A DNA stretch of 64,000 bases from Bacteroidota bacterium (GTDB lineage: Bacteria; Bacteroidota; Bacteroidia; AKYH767-A; OLB10). Each line of letters starts with the position of its first letter. The first letter of the stretch is position 1. The notes under the pieces are model-generated. The model searched no databases. It was given only the letters and a program-made list of their open reading frames with translations, and was not told the DNA's origin. Both the position numbers and the translations under genes were made by a program. Shown here one piece after another: positions 7,509 to 17,206 of the stretch. The stretch spans positions 124,001 to 188,000 of the forward strand of contig JADJOH010000002.1 in assembly GCA_016713925.1 (NCBI GenBank). Reading direction: 5' to 3'.

Positions 7509-9473
7509 ATGAAACTCAGTATCATTATTGTCAACTACAATGTCAGGTATTTCCTGCAGCAATGTCTTCAATCTGTGCGCGCGGCAATGGCGGGTATGGA
7601 AGTCGAAGTTTTTGTGGTAGATAATAATTCATCTGATGGCAGTGTGGAGATGGTGCAGAAACTTTTTCCGGAGATACATATCATCGCCAACACTGAAAAT
7701 GCCGGCTTCTCAAAAGCGAACAACCAGGCCATACGAAAAGCGAAGGGAGAATATATTCTTCTTCTCAATCCCGATACCGTTGTGGAAGAAGAAACTTTCC
7801 GTAAAGTATGTGCATTTATGGATGCGCATCCGGAAGCAGGCGGACTCGGCGTACAGATGATCGATGGAAAGGGAAATTTTCTTCCGGAATCAAAACGCGG
7901 ACTCCCTACTCCTGCTGTGGCCTTTTATAAAATATCCGGCCTTTCTGCCCTCTTTCCAAAATCAAAGACCTTCGGCAAATACCATCTTGGCTATCTCTCA
8001 AAAGATCAAACGCATGAGGTGGATGTGCTCAGTGGTGCTTTCATGCTCTTGCGAAAAACCACATTGGATAAAACCGGGCTCCTGGATGAAGATTATTTCA
8101 TGTATGGAGAAGACATTGACCTGAGCTATTGCATCACCAAGGCGGGCTATAAAAACTATTATTACCACGACACACGCATCATTCATTATAAGGGAGAAAG
8201 CACCAAGAAGAGCAGTGTCAACTATGTCTTCGTTTTTTACAAGGCCATGGTCATTTTCGCACGCAAGCACTTTGCACCCGGAGGAGCCGCGATCTTTGCT
8301 TTCCTCATCAACATTGCTATCTGGCTCAGGGCGGGGCTTTCTATCATTAAGCGCTTCCTGGATAAACTATGGCTTCCTGTTGCCGATGGATTGCTCATCT
8401 ATCTGGGCATGGTCGCCATCAAGAACTATTGGTCCATCAATGCGCAGGTGGCACAGTACCCGCCCTTCTTTATGCAGGTGGTGGTTCCCATATATATACT
8501 TGTCTGGATCGTTGCTGCTTTTCTCAGTGGTGGATATGATAAACCCATCCGCATCTCCAGAATGGTGCGAGGATTATTAACGGGAACGGTCATCATTCTG
8601 GTAGGCTATGCCTTATTACCTGAAACATTACGCTTCTCCAGAGCGCTTATCCTCTTCGGAACGGCCTGGGCCAGTTTATCGGTCACCCTAACCCGACTGG
8701 CATTGCACTTCAGCGGGCTGAGGGCATATCGGTTTGCCGACAGTATCAAGAAGAGACTGCTCATTGCAGGTGATGCAGAAGAAACGCAACGCATCCTTTC
8801 CTTAATGATGGTCAGTGGGAATAATTCCAATTTTGTCGGATATACAGCAGAGCAGGCGCATACTAACGGTAAAGAACATCCGCTCTTAACACATTATCTG
8901 GGCACGCCGGATGGTATCGCCGATATGATCTCGATGTATGAAATCAACGAAGTTATCTTTTGCGGAAAAAACCATAGTTCGGGTGACATCATCGCTCATA
9001 TGCTGAAAATAGGCCGGCCGGAGGTAGAAATAAAGATTGCTCCTCCCGAAAGTTTATTCATCATTGGCAGTAACAGCATACACGAAAAGGGCGATTTGTA
9101 TTTTGTAGATGTTCCTTCCATCAACAATCCGGTCAATCGCAGGAACAAGCGCATCTTTGATTTAAGTATGAGTATGGGCTTGCTGCTACTTTCCCCTCTC
9201 CTGATTTTATTGATCGACCACAAGGTTGGCTTTTTCAAAAATCTCTTCAGCGTACTTGTTGGCCAATGCAGTTGGGTGGGTCGTGATATTCATAAAGACA
9301 AAAACTTCAGTGGCCTTAAGATTGGTATTTTATCTCCATCCATGTCGGGCGGTACCAACAAAGATGATGCAGCTACAAGGGAGCGATTAAACATTCTCTA
9401 CACCAAAGATTTCAGAGTCTCCAATGATTTAAAACTGGTACTTGGGAATATCAGGCATCTCGGAAAGGTATAG
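7509..9473 (+). CDS. GT2 glycosyltransferase fused to a reduced polyprenyl-phosphate sugar transferase-like module
   Basis: 654 residues. Residues 1-250 are a GT-A family 2 glycosyltransferase (rhamnosyltransferase-like): LSIIIVNYNVRYFLQQCLQS, VVDNNSSDGS, NAGFSKANNQAI, and NPDT as the DxD equivalent. After a helix come four membrane segments (about 275-395), then a nucleotide-binding-like region (about 420-545, starting KKRLLIAGDAEETQRIL). The tail is the start of a WbaP/PglC-type transferase (KRIFDLSMSMGLLLLSPLLI) joined directly to that family's C-terminal pieces. The usual catalytic middle is absent. This is a membrane cell-surface polysaccharide enzyme; the GT2 part looks intact. The missing transferase core suggests that the C-terminal part is structural or degenerate. 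Confidence 0.8.
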   Translation: MKLSIIIVNYNVRYFLQQCLQSVRAAMAGMEVEVFVVDNNSSDGSVEMVQKLFPEIHIIANTENAGFSKANNQAIRKAKGEYILLLNPDTVVEEETFRKVCAFMDAHPEAGGLGVQMIDGKGNFLPESKRGLPTPAVAFYKISGLSALFPKSKTFGKYHLGYLSKDQTHEVDVLSGAFMLLRKTTLDKTGLLDEDYFMYGEDIDLSYCITKAGYKNYYYHDTRIIHYKGESTKKSSVNYVFVFYKAMVIFARKHFAPGGAAIFAFLINIAIWLRAGLSIIKRFLDKLWLPVADGLLIYLGMVAIKNYWSINAQVAQYPPFFMQVVVPIYILVWIVAAFLSGGYDKPIRISRMVRGLLTGTVIILVGYALLPETLRFSRALILFGTAWASLSVTLTRLALHFSGLRAYRFADSIKKRLLIAGDAEETQRILSLMMVSGNNSNFVGYTAEQAHTNGKEHPLLTHYLGTPDGIADMISMYEINEVIFCGKNHSSGDIIAHMLKIGRPEVEIKIAPPESLFIIGSNSIHEKGDLYFVDVPSINNPVNRRNKRIFDLSMSMGLLLLSPLLILLIDHKVGFFKNLFSVLVGQCSWVGRDIHKDKNFSGLKIGILSPSMSGGTNKDDAATRERLNILYTKDFRVSNDLKLVLGNIRHLGKV

Positions 9474-9477
9474 ACTA

Positions 9478-9566
9478 TCGGGATCGCAGATTTAAACGGA
9501 AAACATGATTTACGCAGATTTAATCCGTGAAAATCCGCAAAATCCGTTTAATCGGTGTTCCTTTTA
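9478..9566. repeat. Intergenic repeat-like tract built on 'GATTTA..ATCCG' words
   Basis: The spacer repeats the words GATTTA, AATCCG and CCGTTTAATC several times within about 80 bases. A related tract (GGATTTACGAAGATTTAATC) occurs at about 14996-15015, on the other side of the two LRR genes. Similar boilerplate spacers are, from general knowledge, scattered in many environmental bacterial genomes. No gene is present. Confidence 0.45.
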
Positions 9567-9569
9567 GAA

Positions 9570-12134
9570 TCATTTCACCACGACCAACTTTCTTTGAATA
9601 CGTGCTGTACCGTTGTCGAATACGGCGAGATAGATTCCCGGTGCAAGATTTGGGAGAGCCAGTTGTTGCGTTTTTGAAGATGTATTTATAGCTTGTGAAA
9701 ACACTTTCCTTCCACCTATTTCGAAGAGACTTATAAAACTTTGTATTGTGGAAACATTCTTCAGGTTAAGGTAAAGGATCTCTCCGGAAGCAAGTGGATT
9801 AGGATACAAGGTCATTTCCATTGCATTCAAAGACTCTTGCATTCCAACTGTGCCTGGCACTGCAATGGTATTAATGGTAGTATTGGTTTGCACAGGCGGA
9901 TTAAAATCAAAATAGATATAAGCGGTGTTGTGAATTTGAGTGCCGATGGGGAGATTGTCATTGCGCCTCACTTTATACTGCACATAACCATGACTATCCG
10001 GTTCATTGTTGACACTATCGGGTAAATTGATATTCGGAAAATTAAATCGAACACTCTTTCCTACAATTTGCATTTGTGGCTCGTGGCTATAAGTCAAGAG
10101 TTGGAACGAACTTTCATCGATGTTTTGATCAAGTGTATCTAATAAATAAATATGCTGCGCAGAGGCATTACCTGTGTTCTGGAAACGAATAGTATAAATT
10201 AAATCGTATTGAGATGTATCCGTCCATCCTGAAGGACTTACTTGTTTATCGTTGGGATCGTAACTATTCACAACCGTAAAGCAATGCGTGTAGTAATTAT
10301 TATAATAATTCACATCACCCACCAACGGATTTATTAAAACACTTATACAAACCTGTTGACCCAACTGAGCAGCAGTGTCAATTTCAATAACAGCTCTAAA
10401 ATCATCAAAGACATTAACTAATCCCCAGTCTGAAATGGAATACACTAAAGAATCTAAATAAAAAGTTGGTGTTACTGTTCCGGGAATAACACTATAGAAA
10501 GTGGCCGGACCATTAATGGTAACTTTAATATCTCCATTAATCCCAGTAGCACAATTCAAATTACTAAGTTTAGATAAATTTCCTGCCACCAAATTTATTC
10601 TGGCCAAGTTACCAGGTCTTATTATTCCAGAGTCAATGAAGACTGAGTTCACACCAACATCGAAGCCAGCACCGCATGACAAAGAAAAATTATTACTATC
10701 GTAGAATAAATTAGTCAACCCCACTTGATTTTGGTAAAACGCTAAAGGAGGACAATCTACGGTATAAGGATTTAGAATCGTGTCCACCTCAACAATATAA
10801 TTTCCTGTATCCGTATCAAAACTAAATAATCCACTTTGGTTTGAATAGGTTTGTTGCTCCAAGGCGCCATTCTTATACAATTTTACTTTTACCATTGGGT
10901 GCAATGGCTCAACACTATCTAAAATACAATTTGAAATACTATCAGAAAATATCGAACCTCTAATATTCCAATTCACAGGGCAATTATTAATATTAAATGG
11001 GTCACAAATCGGAAAAAAAGCAACAGAAGGAGTTGCGTTGACCATGATTAACTCATTCGGAAGACAACTTACTCCTGTACTATTCCAAATAAAGGTAATC
11101 CAATTATATTCCCTTAGTACTGGCAGACAAGATAAATTGATATTATTTCTGATATCCAACCATTTTATTGAGTCAGGGAAATTCGTTATATTGACTAATT
11201 GATTAAATTCGCAACTCAAAGTCTGAACACCATTTGGCAACAAAGGAATACTAGTAATTAGGTTAAAAGAACAATATAAATGCATCAAATTGTCAGGTAA
11301 AGTTGGTAATAAAGTAAGTAGATTATGGTGACAATGTAAATTTTGCAAAGAATCCGGAAGCAATGGTAAACTGAAAATTTGATTTTGAGAACAATTTAAA
11401 TTTATTAGACCTACAGGCAATGCAGGCAAAACACTTAAACTATTCATCGCACAATTAAGATAAATCAAACGATTTGGCAATAAAGGAATTGCACTTAACA
11501 AATTTGCACTACAATTTAAATAATCCAAAGAGTCATTCAAAACAGGTAAGGCTGGTAGTTGATTTGTCTGACATTCCAAATATTTTAGCTTAGGCGGTAA
11601 ATTTGGCAAGGATGTTAAAAGATTTCCTTGGCAAGATAAAAATCGTAGTGAATCTGACAAAACAGGCAAAATTGAAATCCTATTCCCAGAGCAATGCAAA
11701 TAGGTCAAAGTGTTTGGTAAATTGGGCAGTGATAATAAATCATTATTAGAACAAATAAAGGTTTCTAAATTATCAGGAAGAAATGGAATTGTTGAAATAT
11801 AATTGTTATTTACATCTAAATATTTTAATAGTGGAGGTAATATTGGTAATGCATTCAGCGAATCCGCCTTACACGTTAAAGATCTCAAACTATCGAAATA
11901 TGCAACCCCTGTTAAATCAGAGATACCTGCATTATACATGTATAAAGAGTCTGCAGACAACAAAGCGTTGCAGGTAGTATCCAATTGATTACCGTTCATA
12001 CAAGAAGAAAAACCATGAGTATTCAACCATGCTGCAAAATTCGGATCCGGAATAGTAACATACTGCGCATTCATTTTTGAAAAGCCACAACATGATAAAA
12101 TTAGAATAAGCATTGCTTTTATAAAAGTTCTCAT
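9570..12134 (-). CDS. Leucine-rich-repeat surface protein with T9SS type A sorting domain (paralogue 1)
   Basis: 854 residues. A signal peptide (1-23) is followed by a short cap and 12 leucine-rich repeats (about residues 90-345) of exactly 20 residues, pattern LPxLPxxLxxLxCxxNxL. This is the LPX subfamily seen in YopM/IpaH-type proteins. Most repeats carry a Cys at the same column. Then come a Cna-B/SdrD-like beta domain (about 385-455), a DUF7619 domain (about 625-760, with SYDPNDKQVSP and PIGTQIHNTAYIYFDFNPPV), and a C-terminal T9SS sorting domain (about 775-854, LYPNPLASGEILYLNL to RIQRKLVVVK). It is predicted to be exported through the type IX system and anchored or released at the cell surface. 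The ligand is unknown. A tandem paralogue lies immediately upstream in the direction of transcription. Confidence 0.88.
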   Translation of the reverse strand: MRTFIKAMLILILSCCGFSKMNAQYVTIPDPNFAAWLNTHGFSSCMNGNQLDTTCNALLSADSLYMYNAGISDLTGVAYFDSLRSLTCKADSLNALPILPPLLKYLDVNNNYISTIPFLPDNLETFICSNNDLLSLPNLPNTLTYLHCSGNRISILPVLSDSLRFLSCQGNLLTSLPNLPPKLKYLECQTNQLPALPVLNDSLDYLNCSANLLSAIPLLPNRLIYLNCAMNSLSVLPALPVGLINLNCSQNQIFSLPLLPDSLQNLHCHHNLLTLLPTLPDNLMHLYCSFNLITSIPLLPNGVQTLSCEFNQLVNITNFPDSIKWLDIRNNINLSCLPVLREYNWITFIWNSTGVSCLPNELIMVNATPSVAFFPICDPFNINNCPVNWNIRGSIFSDSISNCILDSVEPLHPMVKVKLYKNGALEQQTYSNQSGLFSFDTDTGNYIVEVDTILNPYTVDCPPLAFYQNQVGLTNLFYDSNNFSLSCGAGFDVGVNSVFIDSGIIRPGNLARINLVAGNLSKLSNLNCATGINGDIKVTINGPATFYSVIPGTVTPTFYLDSLVYSISDWGLVNVFDDFRAVIEIDTAAQLGQQVCISVLINPLVGDVNYYNNYYTHCFTVVNSYDPNDKQVSPSGWTDTSQYDLIYTIRFQNTGNASAQHIYLLDTLDQNIDESSFQLLTYSHEPQMQIVGKSVRFNFPNINLPDSVNNEPDSHGYVQYKVRRNDNLPIGTQIHNTAYIYFDFNPPVQTNTTINTIAVPGTVGMQESLNAMEMTLYPNPLASGEILYLNLKNVSTIQSFISLFEIGGRKVFSQAINTSSKTQQLALPNLAPGIYLAVFDNGTARIQRKLVVVK

Positions 12135-12224
12135 TTTGGTTAAGGATTAGTACATAAAGATAATAAACTTACTTAAAAACAATTATTATCAAATAAAATA
12201 ATCATAATAAACGGTGTTTTATCG

Positions 12225-12256
12225 GGAACCTGACTGCCATCAGGCCGGCAGGTTCC
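12225..12256. repeat. Inverted repeat between the two LRR genes
   Basis: Eight-base arms (GGAACCTG / CAGGTTCC) flank a 16-base GC-rich loop, just beyond the stop of LRR paralogue 2. It could act as a terminator for that gene, although no T-run follows. The CAGG/CCTG words recall the perfect palindrome at 21673-21704. Confidence 0.5.
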
Positions 12257-12264
12257 TTCTATAA

Positions 12265-14819
12265 TCATTTCACTACAACCAACTTTCTTTGAACACGAGA
12301 TGTACTGCTATCGAACACGGCTAGATAGATTCCCGGTGCAAGATTTGGGAGAGCCAGTTGTTGCGTTTTTGAAGATGTATTTATAGCTTGTGAAAACACT
12401 TTCCGGCCACCCATTTCGAAGAGATTGATACTACCTTGTGTAGTAGAAACATTCTTCAGGTTAAGGTAAAGAATCTCTCCGTAAGTAAGTGGATTAGGAT
12501 ACAATGTCATTTCCATTGCACTCAAAGACTCCTGCATTCCAACTGTGCCGGACACTGCAATGGTATTAATGGTAGTATTGGTTTGCACAGGCGGATTAAA
12601 ATCAAAATAGATATAAGCGGTGTTGTGAATTTGTGTGCCGATGGGGAGATTGCTTTTTCTTTTCACTCTGTATTGAATATAACCATGACTATCCGGTTCG
12701 TTGTTGACGCTATCGGGTAAATTGATATTATGAAAATTGAAAACTACATTTTTACCATTAATCTGAATTTGCGGATCGTGGCTACAAGATAAGAGTTGGA
12801 ATGTTCTTTCATTAATGTGCTGAGATAAAGTATCCACAATTCTTACATGCAGTGCAGGTGCATTCCATGTGTTTTGGAAGCGAATCGTATAGGTTAAGTC
12901 CAGTTGGGACGTATCAATATCCCCTATCGGATGGACAGCCTTGTCATTGGGGTCAAAACTATTCACCACCTCGTAACAATGAATCAGGCTATTGTTTAAA
13001 GGCTGAATATCTCCTATAACAGGACTTACTTCAACATGGAAACATATCTGATCTCCTAATAATGACAAAGTGTCAATAGAAACTGTAAACATAAAATCAC
13101 TGGTGAAATTCACATTTCCAAAATCAGAAATTGAATACGTTAAGGTATCGCCCGAAACATTAGGAACTAATGCACCGGAGAGCACTGAAGAAAAGATAGC
13201 AGGACCTTGTATTATCACTTTCACCGTACCGCTTATTCCGGTAGCACATTGCAAATTATAAGCACTAGCCATATCTCCGGCAGAAATGGCAATGGGAACA
13301 ATGCCCCCGGACGGGGCACACCACTTATCATTCTGACTTCAGATACACCCAGGTCAATATTTTGTTTACACTGTAGTGAGAAATCTTTGTTCTCATGAAA
13401 TAGAAGATTAGAATTAAGAGTGGAAGAATGAATAAAAGTATCCGGACAATTAACAGTAAATGGAATGGCGAGTGTATCCACAGAATAAGTATAAGTCCCG
13501 GTATCCACCTTAAAAAAATATTCACCCATCGAGTTGGTTAGTGTTTGCTTCACTAAACTACCATTTCTGAAAATATTTACTTTTATTTTCTCCAATAAAA
13601 TTTCATTAGGGGAATAAACGCAATTAGAATCTGCATCTGAATAAACAATTCCCTTAATGTTCCAATTGACAGGACAATTGTAGTAATTGATAAAATCACA
13701 AACCGGGAGATTTAACGCACTCGGATTTGAAATAGAAATTTGAACTTTATTAGGCAAACAAATAATTCCTGTATTATTCCATGTGAAATTATCAATTGTA
13801 TTTACCGGAGGAAGACAATAAAGCTGAGGGTTATTTGAAATATTTAAGTTATCAAATTTAGCCGGAAATTTTTGAATATAAGTTAGTAAATTATTTTGCG
13901 CATCCAGTCTTCTTAACTTCCATGGCAATTTGGGAAGGGAAGTTAGAAGATTGTTAGAACAATATAAAGTATTTAAAACCTTTGGCAAGTCCGGTAAAAC
14001 TGAAAGCTGGTTATTTCTACAATGCAGTGTACTTAATGAAGAGGGTAGTATCGGCAAATTTGTCAATAAATTATCACTACAATATAATCTTTCTATTCCG
14101 TTAGGTAAAATAGGTAACGAATCCAAAAGATTGTATCGGCAATCGAGTGATATCAAAGATTCGGGCAATGCAGGAAGTGATGATAATAAGTTATTCAAAC
14201 AATTGATATACGTTAATGTATTCGGAAACGATGGTAAAGAAGTAATGTTATTAAGAGAACAATCTAATGAGTATAATGAATCAGGTAAAACAGAAATGGA
14301 AGAAATAGAATTGACAAAATAAGCAAGCCTTTTCAATCCATTTGGTAAGGGAGGCAATGCTGATATCAAATTATTGCCGCAATTTAATGTAGTTAAAGTA
14401 AGTGGCAAATTTGCAGGCAGAGAAGTTAAATTGTTATTCATCACTTTTAAATTAAACAAATTCGGAGGCAAGTCAGGTAAAGAAGTTAAATTATTGTCCT
14501 GACAATTCAATTCCAATAAAAATTCCGGCAATCTTGGAAAAGTAGTTAAATTGTTAAAGTCACAATCAATCCTTTCCAGACTATCGAAATAAGAAATACC
14601 GGTCAAGTCAGAAATATTAAGGTTATCAAGGGATACACCCTTAGAAATTAACAAAGCACTACATGTGGTATCCAATTGATTCCCATTCATGCAAACTGAC
14701 AAAGCATTCGAATTTAACCAATTTGAAAAATTTATATCCGGTATCGTTACCCATTGAGCTTTGGACGTTTGAAAAAAACATAATAATGCTAAAAAGTTCA
14801 GAAGCAGATGCTTTTTCAT
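12265..14819 (-). pseudogene. Leucine-rich-repeat T9SS surface protein (paralogue 2), single-base frameshift
   Basis: The start is the ATG at 14819 (MKKHLLLNFLALLCFF, signal peptide). The N-terminal frame has 12 LPX-type repeats of 20 residues (one of 21), then the beta domain, and runs off frame after SGVPRPG near 13309. The C-terminal frame resumes immediately with GIVPIAISAGDMASAYNLQC and gives the rest of the beta region, DUF7619 and the T9SS sorting domain. The break is a run of five C on the plus strand (13304-13308); a sixth base would give a continuous 851-residue protein, against 854 in paralogue 1. Its 3' part is almost identical in DNA to paralogue 1, while the LRR part is diverged. 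It is either a sequence error, a slippage-based on/off switch or a young pseudogene. Confidence 0.82.
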
Positions 14820-15065
14820 GATATGAAAGTATATGACGAATGTATGATTTTTTTTGAAAAGCATCTAATTTTATAATGAATATTTTTAAAGAACGGTCAA
14901 ATCAATATCCCAATTAAAATTTATAAACTAACGTACACCCAAGGCTCAGTGATCTCGTCATATGCTGCGCCGAGACAAGTAAAGTCGGAAAACAGGATTT
15001 ACGAAGATTTAATCAGCGAAATTCAACACAATCAACTTAACTCTCCGGCTTCATCCTCCTCCCTA

Positions 15066-16190
15066 TTATAACAGAAATTTAAATGCATTTTCAGGGGTGA
15101 CCACTTGGGTTGCTGCTTCCGGATAGGCATTGATAAAAGCTCTGGTGATTTTCCCATTCGACTTGACGCTCCATTTACATTCAAAGGCACTCAGAATACC
15201 ATTTTCAGATTCAATATAGTCTACCTCCTGCTGTGCAGTGGTCCGCCAAAAGAAAGAAGATGCATTTTTTTGAGAATTATTCAAGTATTTTATGCGCTCA
15301 CTAACGAACCAATTCTCCCACAGCTGACCAACATCATTTCGTAATGCCACAGATGAAAACTGGTTAATGACCGCATTTCGCAATCCGTTATCATAAAAAA
15401 AGATTTTATAACTCTTCTTCAGTTCATTTCTCTGGTTACGGTTATAAGCCGGCAACCTAAAAATAACAAAAGCCTTTTCGAGTAACTGAATGTACGACTC
15501 CACTGTTTCAGAATTCAAACCACAGAGTTGTCCTAATTCATAATTACTATAAAGCTGAGCCACCTGGAACGACAAGGCTTGCACCAGTTTCTCCAGCTTA
15601 TCCGGCTTTTGAATTCGTCCCCAAATCAATATATCTTTATACAGATAACTTTCTGCCAATTCCTTTAATCGCTTTGCTTCGTCTCCCGCTGATGAAACTA
15701 TTTCAGGATAATATCCAAAAATCAATCTATGTTCAAGCAATCGCTGCTCCTCTAGCAAAGAAGTGTGTTGTACCATTTCTCCGAACGAAAGTGGAAACAG
15801 ATTAAACTGCCATTTACGACCGGTTAAAGGTTCATTAATTTTATTGGCAAGCTCAAAAGATGAAGAGCCTGTCGCGATCACTTTCACCTCTTTCAATTTA
15901 TCTGTAATTAATTTCAAACAGACACCAATATTCTCGATCCGTTGTGCCTCATCAATAACAACCGTTTTATTACTGCCTATATACGCCTTTATCTTTGACG
16001 AAGTAGGTTGCTGTAACATTGCCCGAATATCTGATTCATCTCCATCCCACCAAACTACCGGCTTATTGAATTTCGATGACAATAATTGCAACAATGTACT
16101 CTTTCCTACCTGCCGGGGACCTAGTAATAGGATTGCCTTTTTATCATCCAGACGTTTGGCAATTTGCTTTGCTAAATGTCGATCTATCAT
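15066..16190 (-). CDS. AAA_14 ATPase with C-terminal DUF4143
   Basis: 374 residues. The N-terminal P-loop domain has Walker A GPRQVGKST (residues 24-32) and Walker B VVIDEAQRI (Asp80, Glu81), plus the sensor-like ATGSSSFELA. The DUF4143 region follows (about 175-340, including LGQLCGLNSETVESYIQLLE and a DNA-binding-like winged part). The C-terminus contains the restriction-endonuclease-like pattern EVDYIESENG...AFECKW. These proteins are abundant, often mobile, single-gene units of unknown function. None of the neighbours is functionally related. The upstream direct repeat at 16203-16323 may serve its promoter. Confidence 0.85.
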   Translation of the reverse strand: MIDRHLAKQIAKRLDDKKAILLLGPRQVGKSTLLQLLSSKFNKPVVWWDGDESDIRAMLQQPTSSKIKAYIGSNKTVVIDEAQRIENIGVCLKLITDKLKEVKVIATGSSSFELANKINEPLTGRKWQFNLFPLSFGEMVQHTSLLEEQRLLEHRLIFGYYPEIVSSAGDEAKRLKELAESYLYKDILIWGRIQKPDKLEKLVQALSFQVAQLYSNYELGQLCGLNSETVESYIQLLEKAFVIFRLPAYNRNQRNELKKSYKIFFYDNGLRNAVINQFSSVALRNDVGQLWENWFVSERIKYLNNSQKNASSFFWRTTAQQEVDYIESENGILSAFECKWSVKSNGKITRAFINAYPEAATQVVTPENAFKFLL

Positions 16191-16202
16191 AATTATGAAT
16201 TT

Positions 16203-16323
16203 ATCCGTAAATTTAATACTTTTTTTTCGAATTTGATCGAAATTTAAACAAAATATGACAAAAAAGTCAATTTATTCTAATTTATTATGGCTATATCCGT
16301 AAAATTTATATATTTTTTTCGAT
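16203..16323. repeat. Direct repeat upstream of the AAA_14 gene
   Basis: Two copies of about 29 bases, beginning ATCCGTAAA and ending in a long T-run plus TCGA, lie at 16203-16232 and 16295-16323. Their starts are 92 bases apart. The first copy begins 12 bases before the AAA_14 start codon. Candidate operator or promoter duplication. Confidence 0.5.
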
Positions 16324-16414
16324 TACTTCCTGAAAATCAGTTTTCGACAATGCTCCGACTGTTAGGATTAAAATTCAGAGACCGGTCTTTCAAAACCTGG
16401 CCAGGCAACAACTG

Positions 16415-17182
16415 CTATTTCGAATTCATCCCCCGAAGGCGCAGGGCGGTGAGTACCTGCTTTGTCTCCGCCGGGAAATCACCTTTTAACATCCAATCGA
16501 AATAGGACGGCTCCTTTTCGAAGACGTCGGCAACTGTACGGCCTTTGTGTTTTCCAAAATTAAACACTTCTTCTTTCTTCTCATTAAAAACAATGCGTCC
16601 CGCGAGGTCTACGTTTTGTGTCATCGCTGTGAACTGGTGCAACCCCTCCACATCCTTTGCAAGGTCAGGATAACGCTCTAATTGCGCTACAAACACTTCG
16701 TAGGTAGCGATAATATCCGCCTCTGCACTGTGGGCATTCTCTATTTCCTTCTGGCAATAAAATTTATAGGCAGCAGCAAGTGTGCGTTGCTCCATCTTGT
16801 GAAAAATATTTTGCACATCTACCATGCGGCGGCCCTTCATATCAAAATGAATATCCACCCGGAGGAATTCATCCACCAGCATCGGAATATCAAACTTATT
16901 GGAATTATAGCCTGCCAGATCAGCATTGCCTATGAACGCAGAAATCTCCGGAGCCAATTGCTTAAACGTAGGTTCGTGTGCGACATCCTGATCGTAGATC
17001 CCATGCACTTTGGATGCTCCTGCGGGAATAGGTATCTCGGGATTCACTCTCTTGGTGAGCACCGGTTTTGAACCATCCGGCATTAATTTCAAAATACTGA
17101 TTTCAACGATGCGGTCAGCACCTACGGTAATACCGGTCGTTTCGAGATCGAAAAAAGCCAGTGGCTTATTTAATTTTATCAT
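16415..17182 (-). CDS. DnaQ-like 3'-5' exonuclease (DEDDh)
   Basis: 255 residues. All five DEDDh catalytic residues are visible: Asp12 and Glu14 in FFDLETTG, Asp98 in NSNKFDIPML, and His151 and Asp156 in HSAEADI. A C-terminal extension of about 75 residues (after about 175) contains FNFGKHKGRTVADVFEKEPSYFDW. This matches the small domain attached to many Bacteroidota exonucleases of this type. It probably acts in DNA repair or as a proofreading-type exonuclease, either free or bound to a polymerase. The gene starts 24 bases after the stop of the PorE-like gene on the same strand, so co-transcription is possible. Confidence 0.88.
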   Translation of the reverse strand: MIKLNKPLAFFDLETTGITVGADRIVEISILKLMPDGSKPVLTKRVNPEIPIPAGASKVHGIYDQDVAHEPTFKQLAPEISAFIGNADLAGYNSNKFDIPMLVDEFLRVDIHFDMKGRRMVDVQNIFHKMEQRTLAAAYKFYCQKEIENAHSAEADIIATYEVFVAQLERYPDLAKDVEGLHQFTAMTQNVDLAGRIVFNEKKEEVFNFGKHKGRTVADVFEKEPSYFDWMLKGDFPAETKQVLTALRLRGMNSK

Positions 17183-17206
17183 GTCAAATTCGTTAATACG
17201 TAACCG

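Noticed and set aside
15066..16190. Anti-phage defence island around the AAA_14 ATPase
   Set aside because: The neighbours are an exonuclease of housekeeping type and envelope genes. No restriction, nuclease-effector or other defence gene adjoins it.
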